Assembly (NCBI RefSeq): GCF_030409555.1
Contig: NZ_JAUFPU010000008.1
Location: 268,034 to 332,033, forward strand
DNA from: Chitinimonas viridis
GTDB lineage: Bacteria > Pseudomonadota > Gammaproteobacteria > Burkholderiales > Chitinimonadaceae
Length of the DNA: 64,000 nt
Direction of reading: 5' to 3'
Part shown: positions 1-8,551 of the stretch, in pieces
How positions within the stretch are numbered: the first letter of the stretch is position 1
Layout of the letters: every line of letters starts with the position of its first letter
Translations under genes and position numbers: made by a program
Notes under the pieces: model-generated
The model's database searches: none
What the model was told of the DNA's origin: nothing
What the model saw: the letters and a program-made list of their open reading frames with translations, nothing else

Positions 1-1
1 C

Positions 2-112
2 AAGCCCTATGGCAAGCAGATTTGGAAAGCCTTGCCGCCCATGCTGCGGACGCGGGAGTTGAGCGTGGTGGAGCGTTTCTTTGCCCGCATGAAGGCTGGC
101 GTTACGGAATGA
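2..112 (+). CDS. C-terminal end of an unidentified protein (cut by window edge)
   Basis: Reading frame 2 is open from the first base to a TGA at 110-112 and encodes 36 residues ending ERFFARMKAGVTE. The start lies outside the window. The peptide is charged and looks like an ordinary cytoplasmic C-terminus, but it is too short to assign. Its stop overlaps by 11 bases the stop of the convergent secreted-protein gene that follows. A competing + strand frame starting at TTG 22 runs further but looks like a shadow of that convergent gene. Confidence 0.5.
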   Translation, partial: KPYGKQIWKALPPMLRTRELSVVERFFARMKAGVTE

Positions 113-830
113 CTCCCAGCAGCGAGACGTCATCTATCGGTATCAGCGTATTCTGGCTGCCCTTGGTAAAGCCGCTCATCTCGACGTTGTCGAAGCTGAT
201 GGCGCCAGCGCTGCTGACCGTGACTTTGCTGCAGTTACGGCAGGCTCCCTGAGTGGTCACGACCATACCGGTACGGGTGTCCACGACCGCATCCCACTCC
301 AGCTTGCCGTCCTGAGTCTGGTAGTTGAGGGCGGTGACCTGATTCTGGTTGTTGACGGTCACAAACATCAGCGTGTTGTTGTAAAAAGTCAGGCTGTAGG
401 TCTTGTTGCTGCCCACCGTGTTGACACTCTTGGTTTTGACAGACTGCATACCTTTGACGGTGGATGGGCCCTTGGTGGTGTATAGCGAGGCCATCTTGCC
501 CAAGTCCTGCACTACCCCTAGTGCGAGTGTGCCATCGCTTTGCAGCAGCAGTTCCACGCAATAGGTCTGCAGGCCTATGCTGACCTCTGGCAGCAGGATG
601 CTATTGGTGGCTAGATTGAATACCAGTGGATTGGCCGTGTCGCTGGCGGGGGCAATGGCGGTGATATGCAGGCGGTCACCTATCAATCGCAGGGTGACGC
701 TGTATACCGCCTCGCCAACCTGTACGGAAGGCAGATCGATATAGCCTGTCTCAGGGTTGAAGGGCGTAGGATCGGCCGCTACCTTCAGGACCAAGGCTGC
801 GGTACAGAGCAGGCGTAATAGGCGATACAT
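102..830 (-). CDS. Secreted hypothetical protein, 242 aa
   Basis: I chose the ATG at 830 because it starts directly with a signal-peptide-like segment (MYRLLRLLCTAALVLKVAA, then DP). The frame remains open further upstream, but that extension has no signal-like character. The mature part is Ser/Thr/Asn-rich with alternating hydrophobic residues, as in a beta-sandwich exported protein. Two cysteines in ACRNC near residue 197 and one near residue 90 could form disulfides. No family is recognised. The 3' end overlaps the convergent partial gene, so the two transcripts meet tail to tail. Confidence 0.6.
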   Translation of the reverse strand: MYRLLRLLCTAALVLKVAADPTPFNPETGYIDLPSVQVGEAVYSVTLRLIGDRLHITAIAPASDTANPLVFNLATNSILLPEVSIGLQTYCVELLLQSDGTLALGVVQDLGKMASLYTTKGPSTVKGMQSVKTKSVNTVGSNKTYSLTFYNNTLMFVTVNNQNQVTALNYQTQDGKLEWDAVVDTRTGMVVTTQGACRNCSKVTVSSAGAISFDNVEMSGFTKGSQNTLIPIDDVSLLGVIP

Positions 831-1118
831 GGCGCGACTCCAGCAAGATGCAAGTGACGGTTTACTGCGTATAGTGTTTGCCCGGCAGCAAGGCAAGCCG
901 GCTGGGAAATTTCACGATAGCCGGCAAGGAGTCGCAATGGCCGTGGCCGGCCAAGGTGCCGGCCCTGCCGATTGATGGCAAACTGCCAGGCTTGGCAGTT
1001 TGCCGGCGCGATGGATATTGCCTTGGCACTGCTTGCGCTGGGGGTTGGCCGGCGGCGGGCACAATGGAATACAGGGTTGCTGGCCTAAAAAGCATAGCAA
1101 CCGCGCACCGGATAACCG
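831..1118. other. Intergenic region with a strong stem-loop
   Basis: This is the divergent spacer between the secreted protein and mltG. It contains a perfect 12-bp stem, GGCAAACTGCCA at 977-988 and TGGCAGTTTGCC at 993-1004, with a 4-base loop. No U-tract follows, so it is not a classical terminator. It could be an operator, an attenuator or a small dispersed hairpin. No convincing sigma-70 promoter stands out and no coding frame is supported. Confidence 0.5.
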
Positions 1119-2189
1119 GTGTTTTACCAAGAGAAACTGGAAGCTGAATTGGCACGTGCTAACAAGAATTCGCCCAAGCGGGCATCGCTACTCGGCCGTT
1201 TGCTGGCTTGGCTGAGTGTATTGTTGCTGCTGGCGGCGGTGGCTATCGGTGGCTATGGTTGGCGCTACGCCCACACGCCTTTTCCGCTCGATGGCGGCCC
1301 GCGCGCCTTTGTGCTGGAGCGTGGCACCACCATGCGCATGGCGGCCAACCAGTTGGCGGCCGAAGGCTTGGTGGAATCGCCCTGGCTGTTGACGGTGCTG
1401 GCTCGCCTTACAGGTGATGCGGGCCGCATCAAGGCGGGTAGCTACGAGCTCAGTGAGCCCGTTACACCGTTGCAACTGCTGGCCAAGCTGACTGACGGCG
1501 ATGTCTCCAGCGCTACGCTGACCATAGTCGAGGGCTGGAACTGGCGGCAGGTGAAAGCAGCCCTGGCCAAGGATCCAGATCTACGGCATGACACGGCGGG
1601 CATGGACGATGCTGCCATCCTGGCAGCCATCGGCGCCAAGGCGCCGTCGCCAGAAGGCTTGTTCTTTCCGGATACCTACCATTTTGGCAAGCAGAGTTCC
1701 GATATACAGGTACTCAAGCGCGCCCATGAGGCCATGCAAAAACAGCTGGCCGCCGCCTGGGAGGCGCGCGCTGCCAACCTGCCGCTGCAGTCGCCTTACG
1801 AGGCACTGACCCTGGCCTCCATTGTGGAGAAAGAGACCGGAGCCGCCAATGACAGGCCCATGATCTCGTCGGTGTTCCATAACCGCATGCGCATAGGCAT
1901 GCGGCTGCAGACGGACCCGACCGTGATCTATGGCTTGGGCGAGGCATTTGACGGCAACCTCAAGCGCGTCCACCTGGAGACCGATACGCCCTATAACAGC
2001 TATACCCGTGGCGGACTGCCGCCTACCCCGATTGCCATGCCAGGCATGGCTGCCTTGCTGGCCGCCACCAATCCGGCATCGTCCAAGGCACTCTACTTTG
2101 TGGCCAAGGGTGATGGCTCTTCGTATTTCTCTTCGACCCTGGCCGAACACAATCAGGCGGTGCGCCGCTACCAGTTGGGAGCCAAGTGA
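1119..2189 (+). CDS. mltG: Endolytic murein transglycosylase MltG (YceG)
   Basis: MltG is an inner-membrane lytic transglycosylase that cuts nascent glycan strands and terminates peptidoglycan elongation. The product has one transmembrane helix (about residues 27-45), a LysM-like region (about 60-130) and the YceG catalytic core. The core carries the hallmark SIVEKET (residues 234-240, containing the catalytic Glu), followed by [29 protein letters not shown] and the ending [20 protein letters not shown]. The length of 356 aa is normal. The first usable codon is GTG 1119; there is no clear Shine-Dalgarno, so a start slightly downstream, nearer the membrane helix, is possible. It is the first gene of an overlapping operon with tmk and holB. 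Confidence 0.93.
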   Translation: MFYQEKLEAELARANKNSPKRASLLGRLLAWLSVLLLLAAVAIGGYGWRYAHTPFPLDGGPRAFVLERGTTMRMAANQLAAEGLVESPWLLTVLARLTGDAGRIKAGSYELSEPVTPLQLLAKLTDGDVSSATLTIVEGWNWRQVKAALAKDPDLRHDTAGMDDAAILAAIGAKAPSPEGLFFPDTYHFGKQSSDIQVLKRAHEAMQKQLAAAWEARAANLPLQSPYEALTLASIVEKETGAANDRPMISSVFHNRMRIGMRLQTDPTVIYGLGEAFDGNLKRVHLETDTPYNSYTRGGLPPTPIAMPGMAALLAATNPASSKALYFVAKGDGSSYFSSTLAEHNQAVRRYQLGAK

Positions 2190-2818
2190 TGGTGCGTGGC
2201 CGGTTTATTTCGCTGGAGGGGCTGGACGGGGCGGGCAAGAGTACCCACCTGGCCTGGCTGACCGCAGCTCTGACCGCTCGTGGTGTGGATCATCTGGTTA
2301 CCCGTGAGCCAGGTGGTACGCCGCTGGGAGAAAAGCTACGGGAGCTGTTGCTGCATGAACCCATGCATCTGGAGACCGAGGCCTTGCTGATGTTCGCCAC
2401 ACGGCGCGAGCATCTGGCCCAGGTCATTGAACCGGCGCTGGCACAGGGGCGCTGGGTAGTGTGCGACCGGTTTACCGACGCCACCTATGCCTACCAGGTG
2501 GGCGGCAGGGGGCTGGATTTGGCAAAATTCGAGGCGCTCGAGCAATGGGTGCAGGGTAGGGCGGCGGGGTTGCTGCAGCCGGATACCACCCTGCTGTTCG
2601 ATGTGCCGCTGGCCGTCAGCCGTGCCCGGCTGGCGGGAGCGCGCGAACTGGACCGATTTGAGCGTGAGCAGGATGCGTTCTTTGAGCGGGTACGTGCCGC
2701 CTACCATGCCCGCGCATCGGCTTCGCACGGGCGGCTGGTGGTGTTGGATGCCAGCAAGCCGGTAGCAGAGGTACAGGCTGATCTGGCCCAGGTATTGGCC
2801 GGCATGGGAGTGGCGTGA
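2189..2818 (+). CDS. tmk: Thymidylate kinase
   Basis: This enzyme phosphorylates dTMP to dTDP with ATP, the final committed step to dTTP. The sequence has the P-loop GLDGAGKST near the N-terminus, the [18 protein letters not shown] segment, the [11 protein letters not shown] motif and a lid region with several Arg. The 209-residue length is typical. The ATG at 2189 overlaps the mltG stop (TGATG), which implies translational coupling; a GTG one codon earlier is less likely. It is followed by holB with the same overlap, the conserved mltG-tmk-holB order of many proteobacteria. Confidence 0.95.
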   Translation: MVRGRFISLEGLDGAGKSTHLAWLTAALTARGVDHLVTREPGGTPLGEKLRELLLHEPMHLETEALLMFATRREHLAQVIEPALAQGRWVVCDRFTDATYAYQVGGRGLDLAKFEALEQWVQGRAAGLLQPDTTLLFDVPLAVSRARLAGARELDRFEREQDAFFERVRAAYHARASASHGRLVVLDASKPVAEVQADLAQVLAGMGVA

Positions 2819-3825
2819 TGCTGTATCAGTGGCAGCTTGCCGAGTGGCAGGCCTTGATCAGCCAGGGGGAGCGACTGCCCCACGCCTTGTTGCTGACTGG
2901 CGAGCCGGGTATAGGCAAGCTGGCGTTTGGCCGCCATCTTGCCCAATCCTTGCTGTGCGAATCGACCGCCGCCGACAAACCGTGTGGCGTGTGTGATGCC
3001 TGCCGCTGGTATCTGGCCGGCAACCACCCGGATTTCCGCGAGCTGACCCCGGCGGTGGAAGAGGAAGGTGATGACGACGCCAAACCCAAGAAGAAGGCAT
3101 CGGCCTGGATTACCGTGGATCAGGTGCGCGAGCTCAATGATTTCGTGCATCTGAGCGCCCACCGTGCCGGACGCAGGGTGACCTTGATACAGCCTGCCGA
3201 GGCGCTGAACCTGGCGGCAGCCAATGCCTTGCTGAAGACGCTGGAAGAGCCGCCTCCCGGTGCCATGTTCATTCTGGTCAGCCATCAATGGCGCCGCCTC
3301 TTGCCTACCATACGCAGCCGCTGCCGTCGACTGGCGCTGACCATCCCACCGCGCGAGCAGGCGCTGGCGTGGTTGGCGCAGCAGGGAATAAGCGACGCCG
3401 AGGCCAATCTGGCCGAAGCGGGCGGCGCGCCACTGGCCGCGCAAGAGCGCTCGGATGCGGGTGTAACGGCGGCGCGGCGCAGTTTTCTGGCCGAATTGGC
3501 CGACCCCCGCAAGCTGGACCCGCTGGGGCTGGCAGAGCGGCTGGACAAGCAAAAAGTGGAAGTTGCACGCGTCACAGACTGGCTGTCTCGTTGGTTGCAT
3601 GATCTGGCGCGCTTGGGACTTGCCCAGTCTGTCCGCTATTATCCCGATGAGGCGGGCCGGCTTGCCTCCCTGGCGACGACATTGGACCCCGTACGGCTGA
3701 TGCGTTACCACGATACAGTGCTGGAAGCGAAGAAACTGTCCAGCCACCCACTGAATGCTCGTCTTGTTTACGAGCAACTGCTGTTTGGCTACCAGCAGGC
3801 GGTTCGGCCGGCCAACAAAGGATAA
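2818..3825 (+). CDS. holB: DNA polymerase III subunit delta' (clamp loader)
   Basis: HolB is the stator subunit of the clamp-loader complex that opens the beta sliding clamp. The sequence shows the AAA+ fold with a degenerate P-loop (GEPGIGKLAFG), a zinc-binding set of cysteines (LCES..PCGVCDACRW), the LKTLEEPP segment and an SRC motif (TIRSRCRRL). A charged insertion (EEEGDDDAKPKKK) near residue 85 is typical of betaproteobacterial HolB. Length is 335 aa. The start ATG overlaps the tmk stop by one base. PilZ follows 12 bases downstream. Confidence 0.94.
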   Translation: MLYQWQLAEWQALISQGERLPHALLLTGEPGIGKLAFGRHLAQSLLCESTAADKPCGVCDACRWYLAGNHPDFRELTPAVEEEGDDDAKPKKKASAWITVDQVRELNDFVHLSAHRAGRRVTLIQPAEALNLAAANALLKTLEEPPPGAMFILVSHQWRRLLPTIRSRCRRLALTIPPREQALAWLAQQGISDAEANLAEAGGAPLAAQERSDAGVTAARRSFLAELADPRKLDPLGLAERLDKQKVEVARVTDWLSRWLHDLARLGLAQSVRYYPDEAGRLASLATTLDPVRLMRYHDTVLEAKKLSSHPLNARLVYEQLLFGYQQAVRPANKG

Positions 3826-3837
3826 AAAAGGATAAGC

Positions 3838-4215
3838 ATGTCTGAAGCACCCAAACCCGCTGCTCCGGCCGCACCACGCGCCGGTGGCGTTCTCTCCCTT
3901 AGCATCAAGGAGAAGGCAGGCCTGTTTGCCGCCTATATGCCATTTCTCAAGGGCGGCGGTATCTTCATACCCACGGCCAAGGCCTACACCATCGGGGACG
4001 AAGTCTTCATGCTGCTGCAGCTGATGGATGATCCGGCCAAGATTGCGGTATCGGGCAAGGTGGCCTGGATTACACCGGCGGGGGCACACGGCAACCGTAC
4101 GCAAGGCGTGGGGGTGCAGTTTTCTGATAACGAAGCAGGGCAGCAGGCTCGCAACAAGATTGAAGGCATGTTGGGTGGCGCACTGCAGTCGAACCGTACT
4201 ACTCATACTATGTAG
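3838..4215 (+). CDS. pilZ: PilZ domain protein (type IV pilus biogenesis)
   Basis: The protein has 125 residues. A short Ala/Pro-rich leader is followed by a PilZ domain, with GGIFIPT and VAWITPAG matching the canonical PilZ of pilus biogenesis rather than a c-di-GMP receptor: there is no RxxxR motif before the domain. The homologues that define the family bind the PilB/FimX machinery and are needed for twitching motility. Its position directly after holB is the classic genomic position of true pilZ. A GGATAAGC-like ribosome site precedes the ATG. A factor-independent terminator follows, ending the mltG-pilZ operon. Confidence 0.9.
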   Translation: MSEAPKPAAPAAPRAGGVLSLSIKEKAGLFAAYMPFLKGGGIFIPTAKAYTIGDEVFMLLQLMDDPAKIAVSGKVAWITPAGAHGNRTQGVGVQFSDNEAGQQARNKIEGMLGGALQSNRTTHTM

Positions 4216-4240
4216 GAATCTGGTGTGTATGTGCATTAAA

Positions 4241-4265
4241 AGCCCGGCTTGGTTCGGGCTTTTTT
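4241..4265 (+). terminator. Rho-independent terminator after pilZ
   Basis: The stem AGCCCG (4241-4246) pairs with CGGGCT (4255-4260) and is followed by a run of T (4260-4265), with A residues on the other flank. It lies 26 bases after the pilZ stop and closes the mltG-tmk-holB-pilZ unit. Confidence 0.85.
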
Positions 4266-4331
4266 GTGGCCGGTTGTCGTGCGCAACCACGCAGACCTGG
4301 GGATGAAGGTGATATCTGCAGGCGGTTGACT

Positions 4332-6722
4332 ATGGGAAGCAATATGGCGATGGGAAAATGGGTGCGCTGGTCCTGGCGCCTGCTGCTGGCGTGCCTGGCC
4401 ACGTGGTTGCTGCTGGCCTTGGTGCTGTGGCTGTTCCTGCGGGGCAGTCTGGCTCAGCTCGATGGCGAGCTGCCGGCAAGCGGCCTGACGGCGGAGGTGA
4501 CAGCCTTGCGGGATGCCTTGGGTGTGCCTACGGTCAGTGGCAGTAACCGGCTTGATGTGGCTTATGCCACGGGCTATCTGCATGCGCAGGAGCGGTACTT
4601 CCAGATGGATCTGATGCGCCGCGTTGCCGCTGGCGAGCTGGCGGGGCTGATAGGCGAGGCGGCGCTCGAGAGTGACCGCGAACATCGTTTTCATCGATTC
4701 AGGGCGCGCGCGGTCAGCACCCTGGCTGCTTTGCCCGAGGCGGATAGGCAGTTGCTGCACCGCTATGCGGCAGGCGTCAACGCAGGTTTGTCGGCCCTGC
4801 GTGCCAGGCCTTTTGAGTATGGCTTGCTGCGTACCCAGCCAGCGCCATGGCAGCCTGCAGACAGCCTGCTGGTGGTATGGGCCATGTATTTTGATCTGCA
4901 GGGCCATCAAGAACGACGCGAATTGGCGCGTGGCTGGTTGAAGGCCCACAGTACGGCCGAGCAACTGGCCTATCTGCTGCCTGAGTCCAGCAGCCAGGAT
5001 GCTCCGCTGGACACGCCGGATATCGTGTCGCCCCCGACAGCCACACCTGCGCAGGCTCCGGCGTGGCTGGGGCTGCCTGTCCCCGGCAAGCAGGCGGGGC
5101 TGGCCCTGCGCAGCGCAGTGGGCAGCAATAGCTGGGCGCTGGCGGGGAGCCGTAGCACGCATGGCAGTGCCATTGTGGCCAACGATATGCACCTGGGCTT
5201 GCGCTTGCCGCATATCTGGTACCGCGCGGTGCTGCAGTACCCTGACGAGCAAGGACAGACCCGGCGTATCGCCGGTGTCACCCTGCCGGGTGCGCCTTTA
5301 GTGGTGGCCGGTAGCAACGGCAGGGTGGCCTGGGGCTTCACCAATAGCTATGGCGATTATCTGGATCTGATCGAGGTGGAGCGGGACCCATCGCAGCGCT
5401 TGCGTATCAAGACAGCTGCAGGCTGGGAGACGGCCAGGGTGCATACGGAAACCTTGCAGGTCAAGGATGGTACCGCCGTGACCATGCAGATTGCCGAGGG
5501 CTCACAGGGGCCTTTGCGTGAGGTGGAAGGGCGCTGGTACGCCGTGCGCTGGATTGCCCATCAACCCGGCGCGGTCAACCTGAACCTGCGCCAGATGGAA
5601 GGCGTGGCCGATCTGGTGGCCGCCCAGGCCGTAGCCCATAGTGCCGGCATGCCGGCGCAGAATATGGTGGCAGGCGATGCCGCAGGCCATATAGGCTGGA
5701 CGATTGCGGGCATGCTGCCGGGCCGCGAGGCCTTGCCGCAAGCGAGTTTTCCTTATCCGATTGCAGCAGGCCTGAGCTGGCAGGGGCGCTTGTCCCCCCG
5801 CGACTATCCACGCCTGAATGATCCGGCAGACGGACAGCTGTGGACCGCCAACAGCCGCCCGCTGGGCGGCGAGCTTTACCGCCGCATGGGCGACGGTGGG
5901 GCCGACCTGGGCGCTCGCGCTCGGCAGATACGGGATGGACTGACAGCCTTGGGCAAGGGTAATGAGCTGGCGGCCTATGGCTTGGCCCTGGACGATAGAG
6001 CACTCTACCTGGCTGGTTGGCGCGAGCGGGCGCTGGATGCGCTGGATCAGAGTGCGACGGCAACACGGCCGCAGCGGGCTGAGTTCCGGCGCCTGCTCAA
6101 GGAGGGCTGGACGGGCAGGGCCAGTGTGGATTCGGTGGGCTACCGGCTGACGCGGGCCTATCTGTATGCCTTGTATGCCGAGCTGTTTGGTGGCCTGGAT
6201 GCCCAATTGGGCGCGCTGGAGCCAGGGGCTGATTTCGACCTCGCCAATCCACGTTGGCCGGTGGTGGTGGCGCGGCTGCTGGATGAACGGCCGGCAGGCT
6301 GGTTGAAGGAACGGGATTGGCGAGGGCTGGAGTTGGCCGCCATAGACCGGGCCATTGCCGAGCTGACGGCCGGAGGCCGGCCGCTCTCTGAAGCCAGTTG
6401 GGGGCAGCGCAATACCAGCCGGATTGCCCATCCCTTCGTCCAGCTGCTGCCTGCACTCAAGCCTTGGCTGGCGGCACCGGCCGATGCGTTTGCTGGTGAT
6501 GAGCACATGCCCAGAGTGGCGGGGCCGGCGTTTGGTGCGTCGCAACGCATGGTGGTCGCGCCTGGGCAGGAAGCACAGGGCATATTCAATATGCCGGGTG
6601 GCCAGAGCGGCCATCCGCTTAGTCCATTCTTCCTGGCTGGGCACGCCGCCTGGGTGAGGGGCGAGGCGACCCCCTTTCTGCCGGGACCGGCACAACATAC
6701 CCTACGCTTCGTGCCCAAGTAA
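4332..6722 (+). CDS. Penicillin acylase family Ntn-hydrolase
   Basis: These enzymes hydrolyse amide bonds (beta-lactam side chains, N-acyl homoserine lactones, other acyl amides). The precursor is about 796 aa. It has an N-terminal hydrophobic helix (about residues 15-37), an alpha-chain region with YATGYLHAQERYFQMDLMRR, and a GSNSWALAG junction that places the autocatalytic cleavage and the nucleophile Ser at about residue 265. It then has IVANDMHLGLRLPHIWY and the conserved ending FNMPGGQSGHPLSPF. The start may be ATG 4332, or ATG 4344, which has a better spaced GGGAAG; further upstream runs into the pilZ terminator. It could act as a quorum-quenching acylase, but the substrate cannot be read from sequence. 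Confidence 0.9.
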   Translation: MGSNMAMGKWVRWSWRLLLACLATWLLLALVLWLFLRGSLAQLDGELPASGLTAEVTALRDALGVPTVSGSNRLDVAYATGYLHAQERYFQMDLMRRVAAGELAGLIGEAALESDREHRFHRFRARAVSTLAALPEADRQLLHRYAAGVNAGLSALRARPFEYGLLRTQPAPWQPADSLLVVWAMYFDLQGHQERRELARGWLKAHSTAEQLAYLLPESSSQDAPLDTPDIVSPPTATPAQAPAWLGLPVPGKQAGLALRSAVGSNSWALAGSRSTHGSAIVANDMHLGLRLPHIWYRAVLQYPDEQGQTRRIAGVTLPGAPLVVAGSNGRVAWGFTNSYGDYLDLIEVERDPSQRLRIKTAAGWETARVHTETLQVKDGTAVTMQIAEGSQGPLREVEGRWYAVRWIAHQPGAVNLNLRQMEGVADLVAAQAVAHSAGMPAQNMVAGDAAGHIGWTIAGMLPGREALPQASFPYPIAAGLSWQGRLSPRDYPRLNDPADGQLWTANSRPLGGELYRRMGDGGADLGARARQIRDGLTALGKGNELAAYGLALDDRALYLAGWRERALDALDQSATATRPQRAEFRRLLKEGWTGRASVDSVGYRLTRAYLYALYAELFGGLDAQLGALEPGADFDLANPRWPVVVARLLDERPAGWLKERDWRGLELAAIDRAIAELTAGGRPLSEASWGQRNTSRIAHPFVQLLPALKPWLAAPADAFAGDEHMPRVAGPAFGASQRMVVAPGQEAQGIFNMPGGQSGHPLSPFFLAGHAAWVRGEATPFLPGPAQHTLRFVPK

Positions 6723-6792
6723 GGGGTGAGGCAGTAGAATTGGCGGGTGTGCCAGCCGGTGCACCCACCTGCCTTGATTGAATAGAAGCTGC

Positions 6793-7569
6793 ATGTTTAT
6801 TGATTCCCACTGTCATATTGATTTCCCCGAGCTTGCCGAACGCGCGGATGAGCTGATGGCCGCCATGGTGACCAATCGCGTCAGTCATGCGCTGTGTGTA
6901 TCGGTCAATCTGCCGCACTGGCCCAATGTGATTGCCATGGCGGAGCGCTATCCGCATATCTATGCCTCGGTAGGCGTACATCCTGATTATGAGGATGAAG
7001 TCGAGCCTACCGTGGCGCAATTGGTGGCGCTGGCACAGCATCCCAAGGTGATTGCGATTGGTGAAACAGGCCTGGACTACTATCGCCTGCAAGGCGACCT
7101 GGCATGGCAGCGCGAACGCTTCCGGGTGCATATCCGGGCAGCCAGGGCGACCGGCAAGCCGCTGATCGTCCATACCCGCAGTGCTTCGGACGATACCTTA
7201 CGCATCATGGCCGAGGAAAATGCGGCGGAGGCCAGCGGGGTGATGCACTGCTTTACCGAATCGCAAGCTGTGGCTGATGCCGCTATTGCGCAGAATTTCT
7301 ATATTTCCTTCTCTGGTATCGTCACCTTCAAGAAGGCGGAAGAGCTGAAGGAAGTGGCACGCACCATTCCGCTGGAACGCATGCTGATCGAAACCGACTC
7401 GCCCTATCTGGCGCCCATGCCTTTCCGTGGCAAACAGAACCACCCGGCGCTGGTACGCCACGTGGCCGAGCATATTGCCGACCTGCGCGGTATTGCAGTG
7501 GAGGAGGTGGCGGCGGCCACCACGGCGAATTTTGCCCGCCTGTTCAAGCTGGAGGGCAAGCTGGCGTGA
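6793..7569 (+). CDS. tatD: TatD family metal-dependent hydrolase
   Basis: A TIM-barrel metallo-hydrolase of the TatD/YcfH group (3'-5' exonuclease and D-Tyr-tRNA-like activities are described in the family). The metal ligands are visible: IDSHCHID at the N-terminus, GETGLDYY, VHTRSA, MHCF and ETDSPYLAP near the C-terminus. The 258-aa length is standard. ATG 6793 matches the family start exactly; the upstream TTG only adds five residues. The stop overlaps the start of the next gene (GTGA), so the two are co-translated. Confidence 0.93.
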   Translation: MFIDSHCHIDFPELAERADELMAAMVTNRVSHALCVSVNLPHWPNVIAMAERYPHIYASVGVHPDYEDEVEPTVAQLVALAQHPKVIAIGETGLDYYRLQGDLAWQRERFRVHIRAARATGKPLIVHTRSASDDTLRIMAEENAAEASGVMHCFTESQAVADAAIAQNFYISFSGIVTFKKAEELKEVARTIPLERMLIETDSPYLAPMPFRGKQNHPALVRHVAEHIADLRGIAVEEVAAATTANFARLFKLEGKLA

Positions 7570-8330
7570 ATACCGAGGTCCTGATCCTGGGGTGTGGTTC
7601 CAGCGCAGGTACGCCGGCCATAGGTTGCCACTGCGCTACCTGCAGCTCGGACGATGCGCGTAATCGCCGCAGCCGGGCATCCAGCGTGGTCACCGTGGCA
7701 GGGCTGAGTTTTCTGATCGATACCGGGCCTGATCTGCGTACCCAGGCCCTGCGGGAAGGGCTGACCAAGGTAGATGCGGTGCTCTACACCCACCAGCACG
7801 CCGACCATATGAATGGCATCGATGACCTGCGTGCCTTCTGTTATGTCAACAAGGCCGCCATGCCGGTGTTTGGCAGCGATTACACCATGGCGGACATCCA
7901 CACACGCTTCCACTACACCACGCTGCCACCAGGGCCGTGGTGGGAGCTGCCTTCGCTGCAGACCACGGCCGTGCATGGCGCTTTCTGCCATCGCGGGGTG
8001 GAGATCACGCCTATTCCAGTATTGCATGGCCGCTGGCCGGTCTATGGCTATCGCATCGGTAATGTCGCCTACCTGACGGATGTCTCGGAAATACCCGAGG
8101 CCAGCTTCGCGCTGCTACAGGGGCTGGATCTACTCCTGCTCGACTGCCTGCGGGAGCAGCCTCACCACACTCACTTTGGCGTGGCGCAATCGCTGGCGGC
8201 AGCAGCGCGCATAGGCGCACGCCGTACTGTGCTGATCCATATGACCCACGAACTGGAGTACCACGCCCTGTCGCAGCGCATGCCGGCCGGGGTGGAAGTG
8301 GGGTATGACGGGATGCGGCTGGTGGCCTGA
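7566..8330 (+). CDS. MBL-fold metallo-hydrolase, PhnP-like phosphodiesterase
   Basis: A metallo-beta-lactamase fold protein of 254 aa. It carries the dinuclear-metal motif THQHADHMNGIDDL, further ligands in VLHG and in DCLREQPHHTHF, and a GCHCATC element near residues 19-25 that in PhnP builds an extra structural zinc site. PhnP hydrolyses cyclic phosphoribosyl phosphates, but many relatives outside carbon-phosphorus lyase operons act on other cyclic phosphodiesters, so the substrate is open. The GTG start overlaps the tatD stop by four bases, an arrangement often found with tatD in proteobacteria. Confidence 0.85.
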   Translation: MNTEVLILGCGSSAGTPAIGCHCATCSSDDARNRRSRASSVVTVAGLSFLIDTGPDLRTQALREGLTKVDAVLYTHQHADHMNGIDDLRAFCYVNKAAMPVFGSDYTMADIHTRFHYTTLPPGPWWELPSLQTTAVHGAFCHRGVEITPIPVLHGRWPVYGYRIGNVAYLTDVSEIPEASFALLQGLDLLLLDCLREQPHHTHFGVAQSLAAAARIGARRTVLIHMTHELEYHALSQRMPAGVEVGYDGMRLVA

Positions 8331-8397
8331 TGCCGGTGACCCGCTGTGTCGTCGGTCGCTAAATAGGCCGGTCGCTTTTGGGTCCTGCCTAGGCACT

Positions 8398-8494
8398 GCC
8401 AGCAAACCCTCTTCAGTCGGTGGCTTGCACCTCGTTGCCTGTTCACGCGCTTGTGCGCCTAGCCAGAACCGCTACGCCGTGTTTTGTTCGCAAC
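8398..8494 (+). repeat. Dispersed inverted-repeat element, copy 1 (degenerate)
   Basis: The core at 8457-8477 (GCCTAGCCAGAACCGCTACG, then C) is identical to copy 2 at 22271-22291 and similar to copy 3 near 39833. The ends are weakly inverted: TGCCAGCAAACCC on the left, GTGTTTTGTTCGCA on the right. It lies in the non-coding gap between the PhnP-like gene and the NADH dehydrogenase. Confidence 0.6.
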
Positions 8495-8551
8495 GCTAGG
8501 CCCCGCTACCGGGTAGAATGGCACTGTCCAATATATTCAACGGGGTGGTGT

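Noticed and set aside
2701..4290. Long - strand open frame (about 529 codons) opposite holB and pilZ
   Set aside because: It lies entirely antisense to well-recognised genes, its composition is rich in Gln/Arg/His/Gly typical of a shadow frame in GC-rich DNA, and no domain is recognisable.
5502..6698. Long - strand frame opposite the penicillin acylase gene
   Set aside because: Antisense shadow of a clearly conserved gene, with no motif or ribosome site.
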